DNA from: Gemmatimonadota bacterium
GTDB taxonomy: Bacteria; Gemmatimonadota; Gemmatimonadetes; Gemmatimonadales; Gemmatimonadaceae
DNA: 64,000 bases
Direction: 5' to 3'
Assembly: GCA_021324775.1 (NCBI GenBank)
Contig: JAJPIM010000002.1
Coordinates: forward strand, 1-64,000
In this document: positions 38,339 through 47,241 of the stretch, one piece after another
How positions within the stretch are numbered: position 1 is the stretch's first letter
How the letters are laid out: every line of letters begins with the position of its first letter
Translations under genes and position numbers: made by a program
The notes under the pieces: generated by a model
What the model saw: the letters and a program-made list of their open reading frames with translations, nothing else
Told to the model about the DNA's origin: nothing
Databases searched by the model: none

Positions 38339-40924
38339 ATGAGACGACCGCGCCGAGTCGTATTCGTGGCAATCGGGGCCGTGGCAGCGGTGCTCCTCGC
38401 GGGCCGCGTGCTCTCGGGGCTGTACGTCGACTACCAGTGGTACGCCGGCATGCGCGCGACGACAGTGTGGCGGGCGCGGATGAGCAACCTCGTCCTCCTC
38501 ACTGGTGCGACGGCGCTGGTCATCACGGTGTTCGTCTTCGGCAACCTCTACGCGGTACGCCGGTCGATCGTCTCCGTCGTTTTTCCGCGGCGCATGGGCA
38601 ATCTCGAGATCGGGGAGGAAGTACCTGCCCGGTACCTGACGATGGTGACGGTGCTGTCATCGGTGGCCCTGGGAATCCTTCTCGCGCTCCCGCCAGAGCC
38701 GTGGGTCGAGCTGGCCGCAGCGCGCTACGGCATGCCGTTCGGAGAATTCGACCCCTACTTCCAGATGGATCTCGGGTTCTTCGTCTACTGGCTGCCGCTC
38801 GAGACCGCGCTCTACGTGCGCGCGCTCCTCGTGCTGGTGGTCACGGTGCTTGTGGTGATCGTCCTGTATTTCGCCGTCACGCCGAGCCTGCGGTGGGACC
38901 GCACGAGATTCCGGATCACGTCGCACGTGCGGCGGCACGCGGCGGCGCTGACGCCGTTCATCTTCGCGGTCGTGGCCTGGATGTACCGGCTCGATGCGTT
39001 CGGCGTGTTGAACCATGGCAGCGCCGCCAACGGTGCGTTCACCTACGCGGATCACCATTTCATGATTCCGGCCGACCGGACGCTCGCGCTGCTCACACTG
39101 GCCGCGGGCTTCGTCGCCGCGTTCACGCTCTGGCGTGGCCAGTTGCGCAGTACGGCCGCCGTGGCCGGGGCATCGCTGCTGGTGCCGCTCGTCGTATTTC
39201 AGGGGGCGCCGATCTGGATGCGGCGCGGCGCAGATGCGGCCGATCGGGCCGTGCGCGAGCAACCCTACGGGGTCATTCGTGTGCAGGCGACGCGCGCGGC
39301 ATACGCGGTCCGCTCGGTCACATCATCACCGCTCGAGCCCGCGGGCGGCGCCGGACGCCTCGCCTCGACGTCGGATCTCGCGGCCGCCGTATCGCTATGG
39401 GATCCCGCCGCCCTCTCGCTCGCGCTGCAGCGGTCGGTACACCGGGGTACGATCGTCGAAGGGATCGGGTGGCAGCCGGCGGCGTCGGGGCTCATCGCCC
39501 TGGCCGTGGAGCGCGGTGGCGATGCGGCCACGAGCGAGGGCCCATCTCCCGGCACAGCCGGCGGCACCCTGGTGGCAGTCGCGGCCACCGTCCCCGGCGA
39601 CCGGGGCGCGCCCCTGCGCGGTGCCCTCGCGGGCCACGCGGGCGGCGATGATCTGCCGATCCCGCCCGTGCTCGTCTATGCCGGCGCCACCGAACCGCTC
39701 GTCGTCGCCGACTCACTCGACCGCATCGTGGCGCCGCGCATCGACGGTCTGGGCGCGCGCATCGCGCAGGCGTGGAGCGCGCAGCGCCTCAATCTGCTGG
39801 GCGCCGACCTGCCGGAGCCGCACCCGAAGCTGCTTGCCAGACGGGACGTCCTTGATCGAGTGCGATCTCTGGTGCCGTTCTTCACGCAGGGTTCGTCCGT
39901 GTGGCCGGTCCTGATGGCGGATTCGCTGTATTGGGCCCTCGACCTGTACTCGTCGGTCCCCGACACGTATCCGCTGAGCCAGCATTTCATCATTGCGGGC
40001 GAAGAGCGCAGCTACTTCCAACACGCGGCCACGGCGTTCGTGCACGCGTACACCGGCCGCATCCTTCTCGTGGCCGACTCGGCGCGCGATCCGATCGCCG
40101 AGACGTGGGTGCAGCGGTTTCCGCAGTTGTTCGTTCCGTGGTCGGCGGTGCCGCAGGCGCTGGTGTCGCAGACACCGCCGGAGGTCGACGGCGGCCTGGC
40201 CGCAGCCGCCGGTTTCGCGGCGTCCGGTGCGTTCCTGGGCGCGCCTCCCGGCGATCGGGCGCTGGCTGCCGAGCGCGTCGAGACGGCTGACAACGCCGAT
40301 ACGGTGCTTGGCACCGGCCAGCCCCCATGCGTCGCGCTGCGCTTCCCCGAAGGGGTGTCGTGCACGTGGTCCGTTCCACTCGTCGATGCGCGCGACCGTG
40401 TGACCGGTGTCGTCATGGCGACCGGCGGTGAACGACGACGGATGCTCTGGGTGCCGCTCGACTCCACGGCGCCGCGGTGGCCGTCGGCGCTCGACCGCCT
40501 GCAGCGGGCGGCGGATTCAGGGGCCACGCGGCGCGAAGGGCCGGCCGCGCGAGGGCGCGTCCGCAGCGTCGTGGTTGGCACCCATCTCGCGCTGGTGCAG
40601 CCTGATTACGCCTGGCGGTCGGACGATGCGCCGTTACTCACAGGCGTCACGGTCGCGCTCGGAGACACGGCCCACGCCGGCGAGACGATCGCTCTGGCGC
40701 TCGGCTTGGCGGACACGGTACCGGCGGCGGGAGGGCGTGCATCCGCGGGTCCCGGGACCGCGGATCAGTTTCGCGCGCGGGTCGAGGCGCTCTACGACAC
40801 GATGCAATCCGCATTGCGACGCGGGGACCTCACCGCCTTCGGGGTGGCGTTCGGCGCGCTCGGCCGGCTCCTTGGCCATCCGCCCGATGCACACGCTCCC
40901 ACCCCGCCGGGGACAACGAGATGA
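38339..40924 (+). CDS. UPF0182 family membrane protein
   Basis: Large integral membrane protein of unknown function. 861 residues from ATG 38339. About seven hydrophobic helices lie in the first 310 residues (first one RVVFVAIGAVAAVLLAG). A big soluble, probably periplasmic region follows. Internal features such as YVDYQWYAGM near the N-terminus, SSVPDTYPLSQHF, and a final helical segment match UPF0182/COG1615. An upstream in-frame ATG (38294) is possible but adds non-conserved residues. It overlaps the carbamate kinase gene by ATGA, so both are co-translated. Confidence 0.85.
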   Translation: MRRPRRVVFVAIGAVAAVLLAGRVLSGLYVDYQWYAGMRATTVWRARMSNLVLLTGATALVITVFVFGNLYAVRRSIVSVVFPRRMGNLEIGEEVPARYLTMVTVLSSVALGILLALPPEPWVELAAARYGMPFGEFDPYFQMDLGFFVYWLPLETALYVRALLVLVVTVLVVIVLYFAVTPSLRWDRTRFRITSHVRRHAAALTPFIFAVVAWMYRLDAFGVLNHGSAANGAFTYADHHFMIPADRTLALLTLAAGFVAAFTLWRGQLRSTAAVAGASLLVPLVVFQGAPIWMRRGADAADRAVREQPYGVIRVQATRAAYAVRSVTSSPLEPAGGAGRLASTSDLAAAVSLWDPAALSLALQRSVHRGTIVEGIGWQPAASGLIALAVERGGDAATSEGPSPGTAGGTLVAVAATVPGDRGAPLRGALAGHAGGDDLPIPPVLVYAGATEPLVVADSLDRIVAPRIDGLGARIAQAWSAQRLNLLGADLPEPHPKLLARRDVLDRVRSLVPFFTQGSSVWPVLMADSLYWALDLYSSVPDTYPLSQHFIIAGEERSYFQHAATAFVHAYTGRILLVADSARDPIAETWVQRFPQLFVPWSAVPQALVSQTPPEVDGGLAAAAGFAASGAFLGAPPGDRALAAERVETADNADTVLGTGQPPCVALRFPEGVSCTWSVPLVDARDRVTGVVMATGGERRRMLWVPLDSTAPRWPSALDRLQRAADSGATRREGPAARGRVRSVVVGTHLALVQPDYAWRSDDAPLLTGVTVALGDTAHAGETIALALGLADTVPAAGGRASAGPGTADQFRARVEALYDTMQSALRRGDLTAFGVAFGALGRLLGHPPDAHAPTPPGTTR

Positions 40925-41916
40925 CCGGTCCGCGGCGCCGGGTGTCGGGGGGAGGCGGCCGCCGCGCAGTCGAGACGCGCCGCACGGCGGTCGTCGCGCT
41001 CGGCGGCAACGCGCTGGCCCCCAGCGACGAGCGGTCCACGATCGCCGACCAGTTTCGCCACACGCGGCAGAGTCTTGCGCCGGTGGTCGACCTCGTGGTG
41101 GGGGGCTGGAACGTGTGTGTCGTGCACGGCAACGGCCCGCAGGTCGGTGACGAGTTGCTGCGCAACGAGCTGTCGCGGAATGAGACCGCGCCGTTGCCGC
41201 TCGGCGTGTTGGTGGCGGCTACCGCGGGGTGGATCGGCTACATGATCCAGCAGTCACTCGAGAATGCGTTGCGCCACGCCGGCAGCGGCCGCGACGTCGT
41301 CACCGTCATCACGCAGGTGCAGGTCGCGCGGGACGATCCCGCGTTGCGAAACCCACTGAAGTTCATCGGACACGAGCTGACGTCCGAGCGCGCGGATGCC
41401 CTCCGGGCCGAGGGGCAGGTGGTGAAAGCGGATGCGCGGGGCAGGCAGCGGCGCGTCGTGGGCAGCCCGCCGCCAATCGCGATTCACGAGGAGGCCATCA
41501 TCAAGGCACTCGTGAAGCGCGGGACGGTGGTGATCGCGTGCGGGGGAGGCGGCGCGCCCGTCTATCTCGACGAACGCCTGGGATGGGAGGGGGTGGACGC
41601 GGTCATCGACAAGGATCTGGCGGCCGCCGTTCTCGCGCGCGACCTGGGCGCGGCGCTCCTGCTGGTATTGACCGACGTGGATGCCGTATACGCGCATTGG
41701 GGCACCCCGGCGCAGCGGCCCCTGGACCGGCTATCGATCGCGGAGGCCGAGGCGCTGGACCGTGAAGCCGCGTTTGGAGAGGGCAGCATGGCCCCGAAGG
41801 TGCGGGCGGCGATCGATTTCGTGCGCCGCACCGGCGGACGCGCCATCATTACGTCGCTCGCACGCGGACAGGCTGCGGTCCGCGGGGTAGCGGGTACGAC
41901 ATTGACAGCCGACTAG
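40921..41916 (+). CDS. arcC: Carbamate kinase
   Basis: Amino acid kinase-fold enzyme that interconverts carbamoyl phosphate plus ADP with carbamate plus ATP. 331 residues. VALGGNALAP, VHGNGPQVGD, ACGGGGAPVY, GVDAVIDKDLAA and TDVDAVY follow the carbamate kinase pattern. About 20 Arg/Gly-rich residues precede the fold. Arginine deiminase and ornithine carbamoyltransferase genes are absent nearby, so its usual catabolic role is not supported by context. ATGA overlap with UPF0182; sucC begins 13 bases later. Confidence 0.9.
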   Translation: MTGPRRRVSGGGGRRAVETRRTAVVALGGNALAPSDERSTIADQFRHTRQSLAPVVDLVVGGWNVCVVHGNGPQVGDELLRNELSRNETAPLPLGVLVAATAGWIGYMIQQSLENALRHAGSGRDVVTVITQVQVARDDPALRNPLKFIGHELTSERADALRAEGQVVKADARGRQRRVVGSPPPIAIHEEAIIKALVKRGTVVIACGGGGAPVYLDERLGWEGVDAVIDKDLAAAVLARDLGAALLLVLTDVDAVYAHWGTPAQRPLDRLSIAEAEALDREAAFGEGSMAPKVRAAIDFVRRTGGRAIITSLARGQAAVRGVAGTTLTAD

Positions 41917-41928
41917 AGGGCATTCCGG

Positions 41929-43074
41929 GTGAATATCCACGAATACCAGGCAAAGGACATCCTCCGCCGGGCCGGCGTTCCAGTGCAACCGGGCGAAGTC
42001 GCCGAGACGGCGGCAGCGGCTGAGGCCATTGCTGCGCGATACGGCACTGCTGTCGTGATCAAGGCGCAAGTGCACGCCGGCGGGCGGGGGAAAGCGGGGG
42101 GCGTCAAACTCGCCAAGACGCCCGCTGAGGCGCGCGCGCACGCCGAGCGCATTCTGGGCATGTCGATCAAGGGGCTCGTCGTGCAGCGGGTGCTGGTCGC
42201 GCAGGCAGCGGAGATCGCCTCGGAGTCCTACGTCGGGATCATCGTGGACCGCGTGTCGAAGCGTCCGGTCGTAATGGTCAGTCCGGCGGGCGGCATCGAC
42301 ATCGAGGAGGTAGCGGCGACGACACCGGAGCGAATCAAGCGCGTGGCGGTCGATCCGCGTTACGGCCTGCAGCCTTTCGAGGCGATGCAGTGCGGATTTT
42401 TCCTGTATCGGGATCTCCATCGTGCGCGCGCGGCTGCGCGCATCCTCCGCCAGTTGTACGAGGCGTTCATGGAGTCGGGCGCGTCGCTCGCCGAGATCAA
42501 CCCGCTGGTCTCGACGCCTGCGAACGAGCTGGTCGCGGTGGATGCGAAGATCTCGATCGATGACAACGAGCTGGATCGCCACCCCGATCTGGCCGCGCTG
42601 CGCGACGAGACCGCGGAAGCGCCGAGCGAAACCGACGCTCGCAAGGCCAACCTCACCTTCATCAAGCTCGAGGGGAACGTCGGCTGCGTCGTCAACGGCG
42701 CAGGCCTCGCGATGGCGACGATGGACCTCGTCAAGTATTACGGCGGCGAGCCCGCGAACTTCCTGGATATCGGCGGCTCGTCGAACCCCGAAAAGGTGAT
42801 CAATGCGCTCAGGATCATTACCAGCGACCCGCAGGTCCGGGTGATTCTCTTCAACATCTTCGGGGGCATCACGCGTACCGATGACGTGGCCAACGGGATC
42901 GTGACCGCCATTCGCCAGCATCCGCTGCGCGTCCCGCTCGTGATCCGGTTGACCGGGACCAACGAGCACGAGGCGGTGCGCATTCTGGCGAGCGCCGGGC
43001 TGTCGGCGATGACGGATATGGACGAAGCGGTGCGCGCCGCGGTTGCCCAGGTCGGTGCGGAGACGGCCGCATGA
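41929..43074 (+). CDS. sucC: Succinyl-CoA synthetase beta subunit
   Basis: Nucleotide-grasp subunit of the TCA-cycle enzyme that makes ATP or GTP from succinyl-CoA. 381 residues. [19 protein letters not shown] opens the ATP-grasp domain, [15 protein letters not shown] follows, and FFNIFGGI-type IFGGITRTD near 305 binds the partner helix. GTG start. Overlaps sucD by ATGA. Confidence 0.96.
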   Translation: MNIHEYQAKDILRRAGVPVQPGEVAETAAAAEAIAARYGTAVVIKAQVHAGGRGKAGGVKLAKTPAEARAHAERILGMSIKGLVVQRVLVAQAAEIASESYVGIIVDRVSKRPVVMVSPAGGIDIEEVAATTPERIKRVAVDPRYGLQPFEAMQCGFFLYRDLHRARAAARILRQLYEAFMESGASLAEINPLVSTPANELVAVDAKISIDDNELDRHPDLAALRDETAEAPSETDARKANLTFIKLEGNVGCVVNGAGLAMATMDLVKYYGGEPANFLDIGGSSNPEKVINALRIITSDPQVRVILFNIFGGITRTDDVANGIVTAIRQHPLRVPLVIRLTGTNEHEAVRILASAGLSAMTDMDEAVRAAVAQVGAETAA

Positions 43075-43982
43075 GCATCTTCATCGACGCGAACACGCGC
43101 CTGATGGTGCAGGGCATCACGGGACGGGACGGATCGTTCCACACGCGCCAGATGCTGGTGTACGGCACGGCCGTGGTGGCCGGCGTCACGCCGGGCAAGG
43201 GCGGCCAGACGTTCGGGGACGCGGCGGCCGGCGCGCCGCCCGTGCCCATCTTCAACACGGTCGCGGACGCGGCCGAGGCCACGGGCGCCAACGTCACCGT
43301 GATCTATGTCCCGCCGCTGTTCGCCGCGGACGCCATCATGGAGGCGGCGGCTGCGGGGATTCCCCTCATCGTGTGCATCACCGAAGGCGTGCCCGTCCTC
43401 GACATGACGCGGGTCTACCCGTTCGTTCAGGATCACGGCGCGCGGCTGATCGGACCGAACTGCCCGGGGCTCATTTCGCCGGGCGTGTGCAAAGTCGGCA
43501 TCATCCCCGGACGGATCTGCATCCCGGGACCTGTGGGACTCGTGAGCCGGTCCGGCACCCTGACCTACGAGCTTGTCGATCAGTTGACGCGCGCGGGATT
43601 CGGGCAGACGACCTGCGTGGGAATCGGCGGAGACCCGATCAACGGCACGAACTTCATCGACTGCCTGTCGGCCTTCGAGGCAGACCCGGCGACCACCGCG
43701 GTGGTCATGATCGGTGAGATCGGCGGAACCGACGAGCAGGATGCGGCACGCTACGTGAGCATGCACATGTCGAAGCCCGTCGTGGGCTTCATCGCGGGGC
43801 GCACCGCGCCGCCGGGCCGGCGGATGGGGCATGCCGGCGCGATCATATCGGGTGCAACCGGCACCGCCGCCGAAAAGGTTCACGCTCTCGTTGAGTCCGG
43901 CATCCCTGTCGGCGACCGTCCGGTCGACGTCGTGAGTCTGCTTCGGGACCGGATGCCCGCGGCGCAGCGGAGCGCGGGGTGA
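43071..43982 (+). CDS. sucD: Succinyl-CoA synthetase alpha subunit
   Basis: CoA-binding subunit with the phosphohistidine. 303 residues. The CoA site includes VQGITGRDG and GVTPGKGGQ; the catalytic histidine is H254 in GHAGAIISG. It overlaps sucC (ATGA) at one end and the EIIA-CBS gene (GTGA) at the other. Confidence 0.97.
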   Translation: MSIFIDANTRLMVQGITGRDGSFHTRQMLVYGTAVVAGVTPGKGGQTFGDAAAGAPPVPIFNTVADAAEATGANVTVIYVPPLFAADAIMEAAAAGIPLIVCITEGVPVLDMTRVYPFVQDHGARLIGPNCPGLISPGVCKVGIIPGRICIPGPVGLVSRSGTLTYELVDQLTRAGFGQTTCVGIGGDPINGTNFIDCLSAFEADPATTAVVMIGEIGGTDEQDAARYVSMHMSKPVVGFIAGRTAPPGRRMGHAGAIISGATGTAAEKVHALVESGIPVGDRPVDVVSLLRDRMPAAQRSAG

Positions 43983-44878
43983 ACCTCGCCGATTTCCTGC
44001 TGCCGGACCGTACGGTCGTCGCGCTCGAATCCGAGACGGTCGACGGCGCGGCGCGCATCCTCCGCGACCGGCTGGTGGCGGCCGGGGTAGTGAGCGATCC
44101 CGACAAGCTCCGCCGCCGGATGAACGAGGAGCGCCCGGAGGATCTCGTCGCGATGGGAGATCGGGCGTTCCTGCTGCATTGCCGCACCGATGCGGCCGCC
44201 ACGCTGTGCGTGGCGCTCGGTACAGCGCGGCGTCCCATGTGCCGGGAGCTGGCGGATGGCGGGCACCAGTGTGCCCGGGTGCTCCTGCTGATCGTCGCGC
44301 CGCCACGATTCGCTGCGCGGTACCTGCAGGTCGTGGGGGCGTTCGCCCGGTTCCTGTCCACGGCGGAGCAGGTCGATCGCGTCCTGGCCCAGCAGACGGC
44401 GCTCGATCTCGTTTCGATGCCCGAGTGGCGGGAGTACGCCCTCCCCGCGCAGCTCACGGTGCAGGAAGTCATGAGCGAGCGGCCCCACGTCACTCGCGCG
44501 GACGCCCCGCTCCGCGAAGCCACACGCGACATGGTCCGGTCACGGGTCGCCGCCCTCCCCGTGGTCGACGATGAGGACCGCCTGGTGGGGATGCTGTCGG
44601 AGCGTGAGGTCATCCGGGATCTCGTGTCGACCTACCTGCAACGCGCCATGCTGGGCGGATCGATTCGCGCGGTCGGGGTGGGGGGTAAGGACGCCCGCCG
44701 CACCGTTCGCGACGTGATGACCCGGCAGGTCCTCTGTGTATCCCCGGATCAGCCGTTGGCGGAGGTGGCGTCGCTCATGGTCAACAAGGACACGGGGCGG
44801 GTCCCGGTCGTACGCGAGGGGCGCGTGGTGGGATTCCTCACACGCGGCGACATCGTGCGTAAATTGATCGGCTCCTGA
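43979..44878 (+). CDS. PTS EIIA-like domain fused to a CBS pair
   Basis: A 299-residue cytoplasmic protein with two parts. Residues about 1-150 resemble a PTS EIIA type-2/nitrogen domain, with a candidate phosphohistidine H67 in AFLLHCRTD, preceded by DLVAMG and followed by [10 protein letters not shown]. Residues about 158-299 form two CBS motifs (VQEVMSERP to SEREVIRDL and VRDVMTRQV to RGDIVRKLI), which usually bind adenine nucleotides. It is coupled to sucD by GTGA. Likely an energy- or phosphorelay-sensing regulator, but no EI, HPr or partner is in the window. Domain calls are good, function is inferred. Confidence 0.75.
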   Translation: MNLADFLLPDRTVVALESETVDGAARILRDRLVAAGVVSDPDKLRRRMNEERPEDLVAMGDRAFLLHCRTDAAATLCVALGTARRPMCRELADGGHQCARVLLLIVAPPRFAARYLQVVGAFARFLSTAEQVDRVLAQQTALDLVSMPEWREYALPAQLTVQEVMSERPHVTRADAPLREATRDMVRSRVAALPVVDDEDRLVGMLSEREVIRDLVSTYLQRAMLGGSIRAVGVGGKDARRTVRDVMTRQVLCVSPDQPLAEVASLMVNKDTGRVPVVREGRVVGFLTRGDIVRKLIGS

Positions 44879-44880
44879 CC

Positions 44881-44919
44881 CGCGACGGATCCGCCCAGCA
44901 TCCCGTTCGGGCCGTCGCG
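44881..44919 (+). terminator. Nested hairpin between the EIIA-CBS gene and ndk
   Basis: CGCGACGG (44881-44888) pairs with CCGTCGCG (44912-44919), and an inner CCCG-TT-CGGG stem (44902-44911) fills much of the loop. TT follows directly, but there is no long T-tract. Position just after a stop and before ndk suggests termination or 3'-end protection. Confidence 0.45.
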
Positions 44920-44947
44920 TTCCACTGTTCCGATAACCGTGCAATCC

Positions 44948-45376
44948 ATGGCTTCTGATCGTACGCTCGCCATCATCAAGCCCGACGCCTTTGGCCGGGC
45001 CCTGGCGGGCCAAGTGCTGGCTCACCTCGAGCACGCCGGATTTCGTCTGGTGAGTGCCCGTGTGCTGCACCTGACCGACGCGCAAGCGCGCGAGTTCTAC
45101 GCCGTGCACCGGGAGCGGCCGTTCTATGGCTCGCTGGTATCGTTCATGACATCGGGACCATGCATGCCGCTCGTCCTGGCCCGCGCCGACGCAGTGGCGA
45201 CGCTCCGGAAGGTGATTGGCGCGACGGATCCGCGGGAGGCGGAACCTGGCACGGTCCGGAAGCTGTTCGCGGAGTCCAAGGAGCGGAACGCGATCCACGC
45301 CTCGGACTCCGACACCAATGCCGAGCGGGAGCAGGCGTTCTTTTTCGCCGAGACCGAGCGCCTCCGCACCCTGTGA
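44948..45376 (+). CDS. ndk: Nucleoside diphosphate kinase
   Basis: Balances nucleoside triphosphate pools through a phosphohistidine. 142 residues from ATG 44948 (GTG 44939 is an alternative). It begins with RTLAIIKPDAF, has the active-site histidine in NAIHASDSD, and ends shortly after FFFAETE. A short ACCCC/GGGGT hairpin (45376-45391) overlaps its stop, ahead of the next promoter. It sits near sucCD, which makes the phosphoanhydride it can redistribute. Confidence 0.96.
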   Translation: MASDRTLAIIKPDAFGRALAGQVLAHLEHAGFRLVSARVLHLTDAQAREFYAVHRERPFYGSLVSFMTSGPCMPLVLARADAVATLRKVIGATDPREAEPGTVRKLFAESKERNAIHASDSDTNAEREQAFFFAETERLRTL

Positions 45377-45420
45377 CCCCCTCTCAGGGGTGATGGCGTA
45401 ACTCCGCATGGCAACGAAAC

Positions 45421-45449
45421 TTGATTCACCTCTTGGCGAGGCCTAAATT
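45421..45449 (+). promoter_or_regulatory. Promoter of the DUF177-rpmF-fab operon
   Basis: TTGATT (45421-45426), a 17-base spacer and TAAATT (45444-45449) form a strong sigma70-type promoter. The -10 ends eight bases before ATG 45458, so the mRNA would start at or next to the start codon. Confidence 0.65.
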
Positions 45450-45457
45450 GCGTGTCT

Positions 45458-45988
45458 ATGCTGGCCTTCGACCTCCGGACTCTGGCTGCCTCGGCGGCGG
45501 CCGTGGATGGCGTCCTGGCGGCGAGCGATCCGATCTGGGAAGACGGCGATCGGCCGCCGGCCGGCGGCGTGCATGTGAGGGGCAGGCTGTCGGTAGCGGG
45601 TCCAGGCCGGTTCTATTTCAGCGGCGAAATCACGGGTGTGCTGCGCGATGAATGCCGCCGCTGTCTCACGCCCGTCGAGGTTCCCGTTTCGGAGCGGGTC
45701 CAATGGCTGTTCGCGGAGAGCGGCGTGGACGACGCGGATGACGATCCCGACGTGTACCTCTTCGACCACCGCGCTCGCGAGCTGGATATCCGGCCCGCGG
45801 CGCGGGAGCAGTGGCTGCTCAGTGCGCCGGCGTTCGTACAATGCCGGGAAGAATGTGCCGGTATTTGCCCGGCGTGTGGGGCCGATCTCAATGCGGGGCC
45901 CTGCGGTTGCCCGGCCCGCCAGGACGATCGGTGGGCGGCGTTGCGCGATGCCGGCGGGTCGCGAGGCGATACGCCAGGCACCACGTGA
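45458..45988 (+). CDS. DUF177 (YceD-like) protein
   Basis: A 176-residue protein of the DUF177 family, which usually lies just upstream of rpmF. In other bacteria it is linked to 23S rRNA maturation or accumulation; that role is by family only. Cysteines cluster in DECRRCL (about residue 65) and in CREECAGICPACGADL plus PCGC (130-155), suggesting metal binding. ATG 45458 is chosen over GTG 45452 because the promoter's -10 ends eight bases before it. Confidence 0.85.
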   Translation: MLAFDLRTLAASAAAVDGVLAASDPIWEDGDRPPAGGVHVRGRLSVAGPGRFYFSGEITGVLRDECRRCLTPVEVPVSERVQWLFAESGVDDADDDPDVYLFDHRARELDIRPAAREQWLLSAPAFVQCREECAGICPACGADLNAGPCGCPARQDDRWAALRDAGGSRGDTPGTT

Positions 45989-46039
45989 TCCGCTGATGTG
46001 CAGTTCCTTCGTTCTCTGAATCCCTCGACCAACTGACCC

Positions 46040-46222
46040 ATGGCCGTCCCGAAGCGCCGGACCTCGAAGCGAAAGAAGCGCGCGCGTAACACCCACAAGG
46101 TGGCGCCCAAGATCGTGCTCCAAGCCTGCCCCCGCTGCCAGAGCCCCAAGCGGCCGCATCACGTGTGCGAGGAGTGCGGGTATTACGCTGGCCAACAGCG
46201 GGTCACGGCTCGGGAAGCGTAG
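46040..46222 (+). CDS. rpmF: 50S ribosomal protein L32
   Basis: Small zinc-type ribosomal protein. 60 residues starting MAVPKRRTSKRKKRARNTH. Four cysteines in CPRCQSPKRPHHVCEECG form the zinc site. It lies between the DUF177 gene and plsX, a classic arrangement linking ribosome assembly with fatty acid synthesis. Confidence 0.98.
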   Translation: MAVPKRRTSKRKKRARNTHKVAPKIVLQACPRCQSPKRPHHVCEECGYYAGQQRVTAREA

Positions 46223-46224
46223 CC

Positions 46225-47241
46225 TTGGCGCGTATCGCGTTGGACGCCATGGGGGGCGACCACGCCCCCCGTGCGCCCGTAGCCGGTGCGTTGCTTGCGC
46301 TCGCGGAGCTCGGCACGGCACACGTCGTCCAGCTCGTGGGACGTACTGCGGTCGTGACCGGCCAACTCGACGCGCTGCTGTCGGATGAGTTGGCGCGTCT
46401 CGCACCGCTGCGGACGCGGATCGAGGTGGTCGAGGCGCCCGATGTGATTTCCATGTCCGACAAGCCGTCGGTGGCGGTGCGCGGCAAGCTCCAGAGCTCG
46501 ATGGTCATCGGGCTCCGGCTCCAGGCGGACGGCCGCTCCGATGCCTTCGTGTCCGCCGGCAACACCGGCGCGCAAATGGCGGCATCCAAGGACATTCTCT
46601 CGATGCACCCGGGACTTCGCCGTCCGGCGATCTGCACGGTCTTCCCGACCGCTCGCGAATCGGTCGTCGTCGTGGACAGCGGCGCCAACGTCGATTGCTC
46701 GGCCGAAGAGCTCGTGCAGTTCGCACGGCTCGGCGCCGTCTACGCCGAAGACATCCTGGGCCGCGAGCAGCCGTCGGTCGGCCTGCTCAGTATCGGCGAG
46801 GAAGCAGAGAAGGGGAACAAGGTCGTGAAGGAGGCGCATCAGTTGCTGCGATGCGCAGGGCTCAACTTTCAGGGCAATGTGGAAGGGCGCGACGTGCTGG
46901 CGGGCACGAGCGATCGCGGGCCGATCGATGTCGTCGTCTGTGATGGCTTCGTCGGCAACGTGCTACTCAAGTTCTACGAGGCGGTCGCGCCCATGATGCT
47001 CGCGATGCTCGTCGCCAACGGCTACGACGGCGACGCGCTCCGGACCGTGTTCGCACCACTCGACTATTCGGAGCGCGGCGGCGCGCCGTTGCTCGGCGTC
47101 CGGGGCGTCAGCATCATCTCCCACGGAAAGTCCAGCGCCCAGGCGATCAAGAACGCCATCAAGGTGGCGCTGCGCGCGGTCGAAACCCATCTGTCGGAGC
47201 ACATCGGGCGACGGTTGTCCGGTTCAGGCGCGTCGGCGTGA
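46225..47241 (+). CDS. plsX: Phosphate acyltransferase PlsX
   Basis: Converts acyl-ACP to acyl-phosphate for phospholipid synthesis. 338 residues from TTG 46225, two bases after rpmF. ALDAMGGDHAPRAPV is the N-terminal signature; SAGNTGAQMA, GANVDCSAEEL and GVSIISHGKSS are conserved. The in-frame ATG at 46249 would cut into the signature, so TTG is preferred. GTGA overlap with fabH. Confidence 0.94.
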   Translation: MARIALDAMGGDHAPRAPVAGALLALAELGTAHVVQLVGRTAVVTGQLDALLSDELARLAPLRTRIEVVEAPDVISMSDKPSVAVRGKLQSSMVIGLRLQADGRSDAFVSAGNTGAQMAASKDILSMHPGLRRPAICTVFPTARESVVVVDSGANVDCSAEELVQFARLGAVYAEDILGREQPSVGLLSIGEEAEKGNKVVKEAHQLLRCAGLNFQGNVEGRDVLAGTSDRGPIDVVVCDGFVGNVLLKFYEAVAPMMLAMLVANGYDGDALRTVFAPLDYSERGGAPLLGVRGVSIISHGKSSAQAIKNAIKVALRAVETHLSEHIGRRLSGSGASA

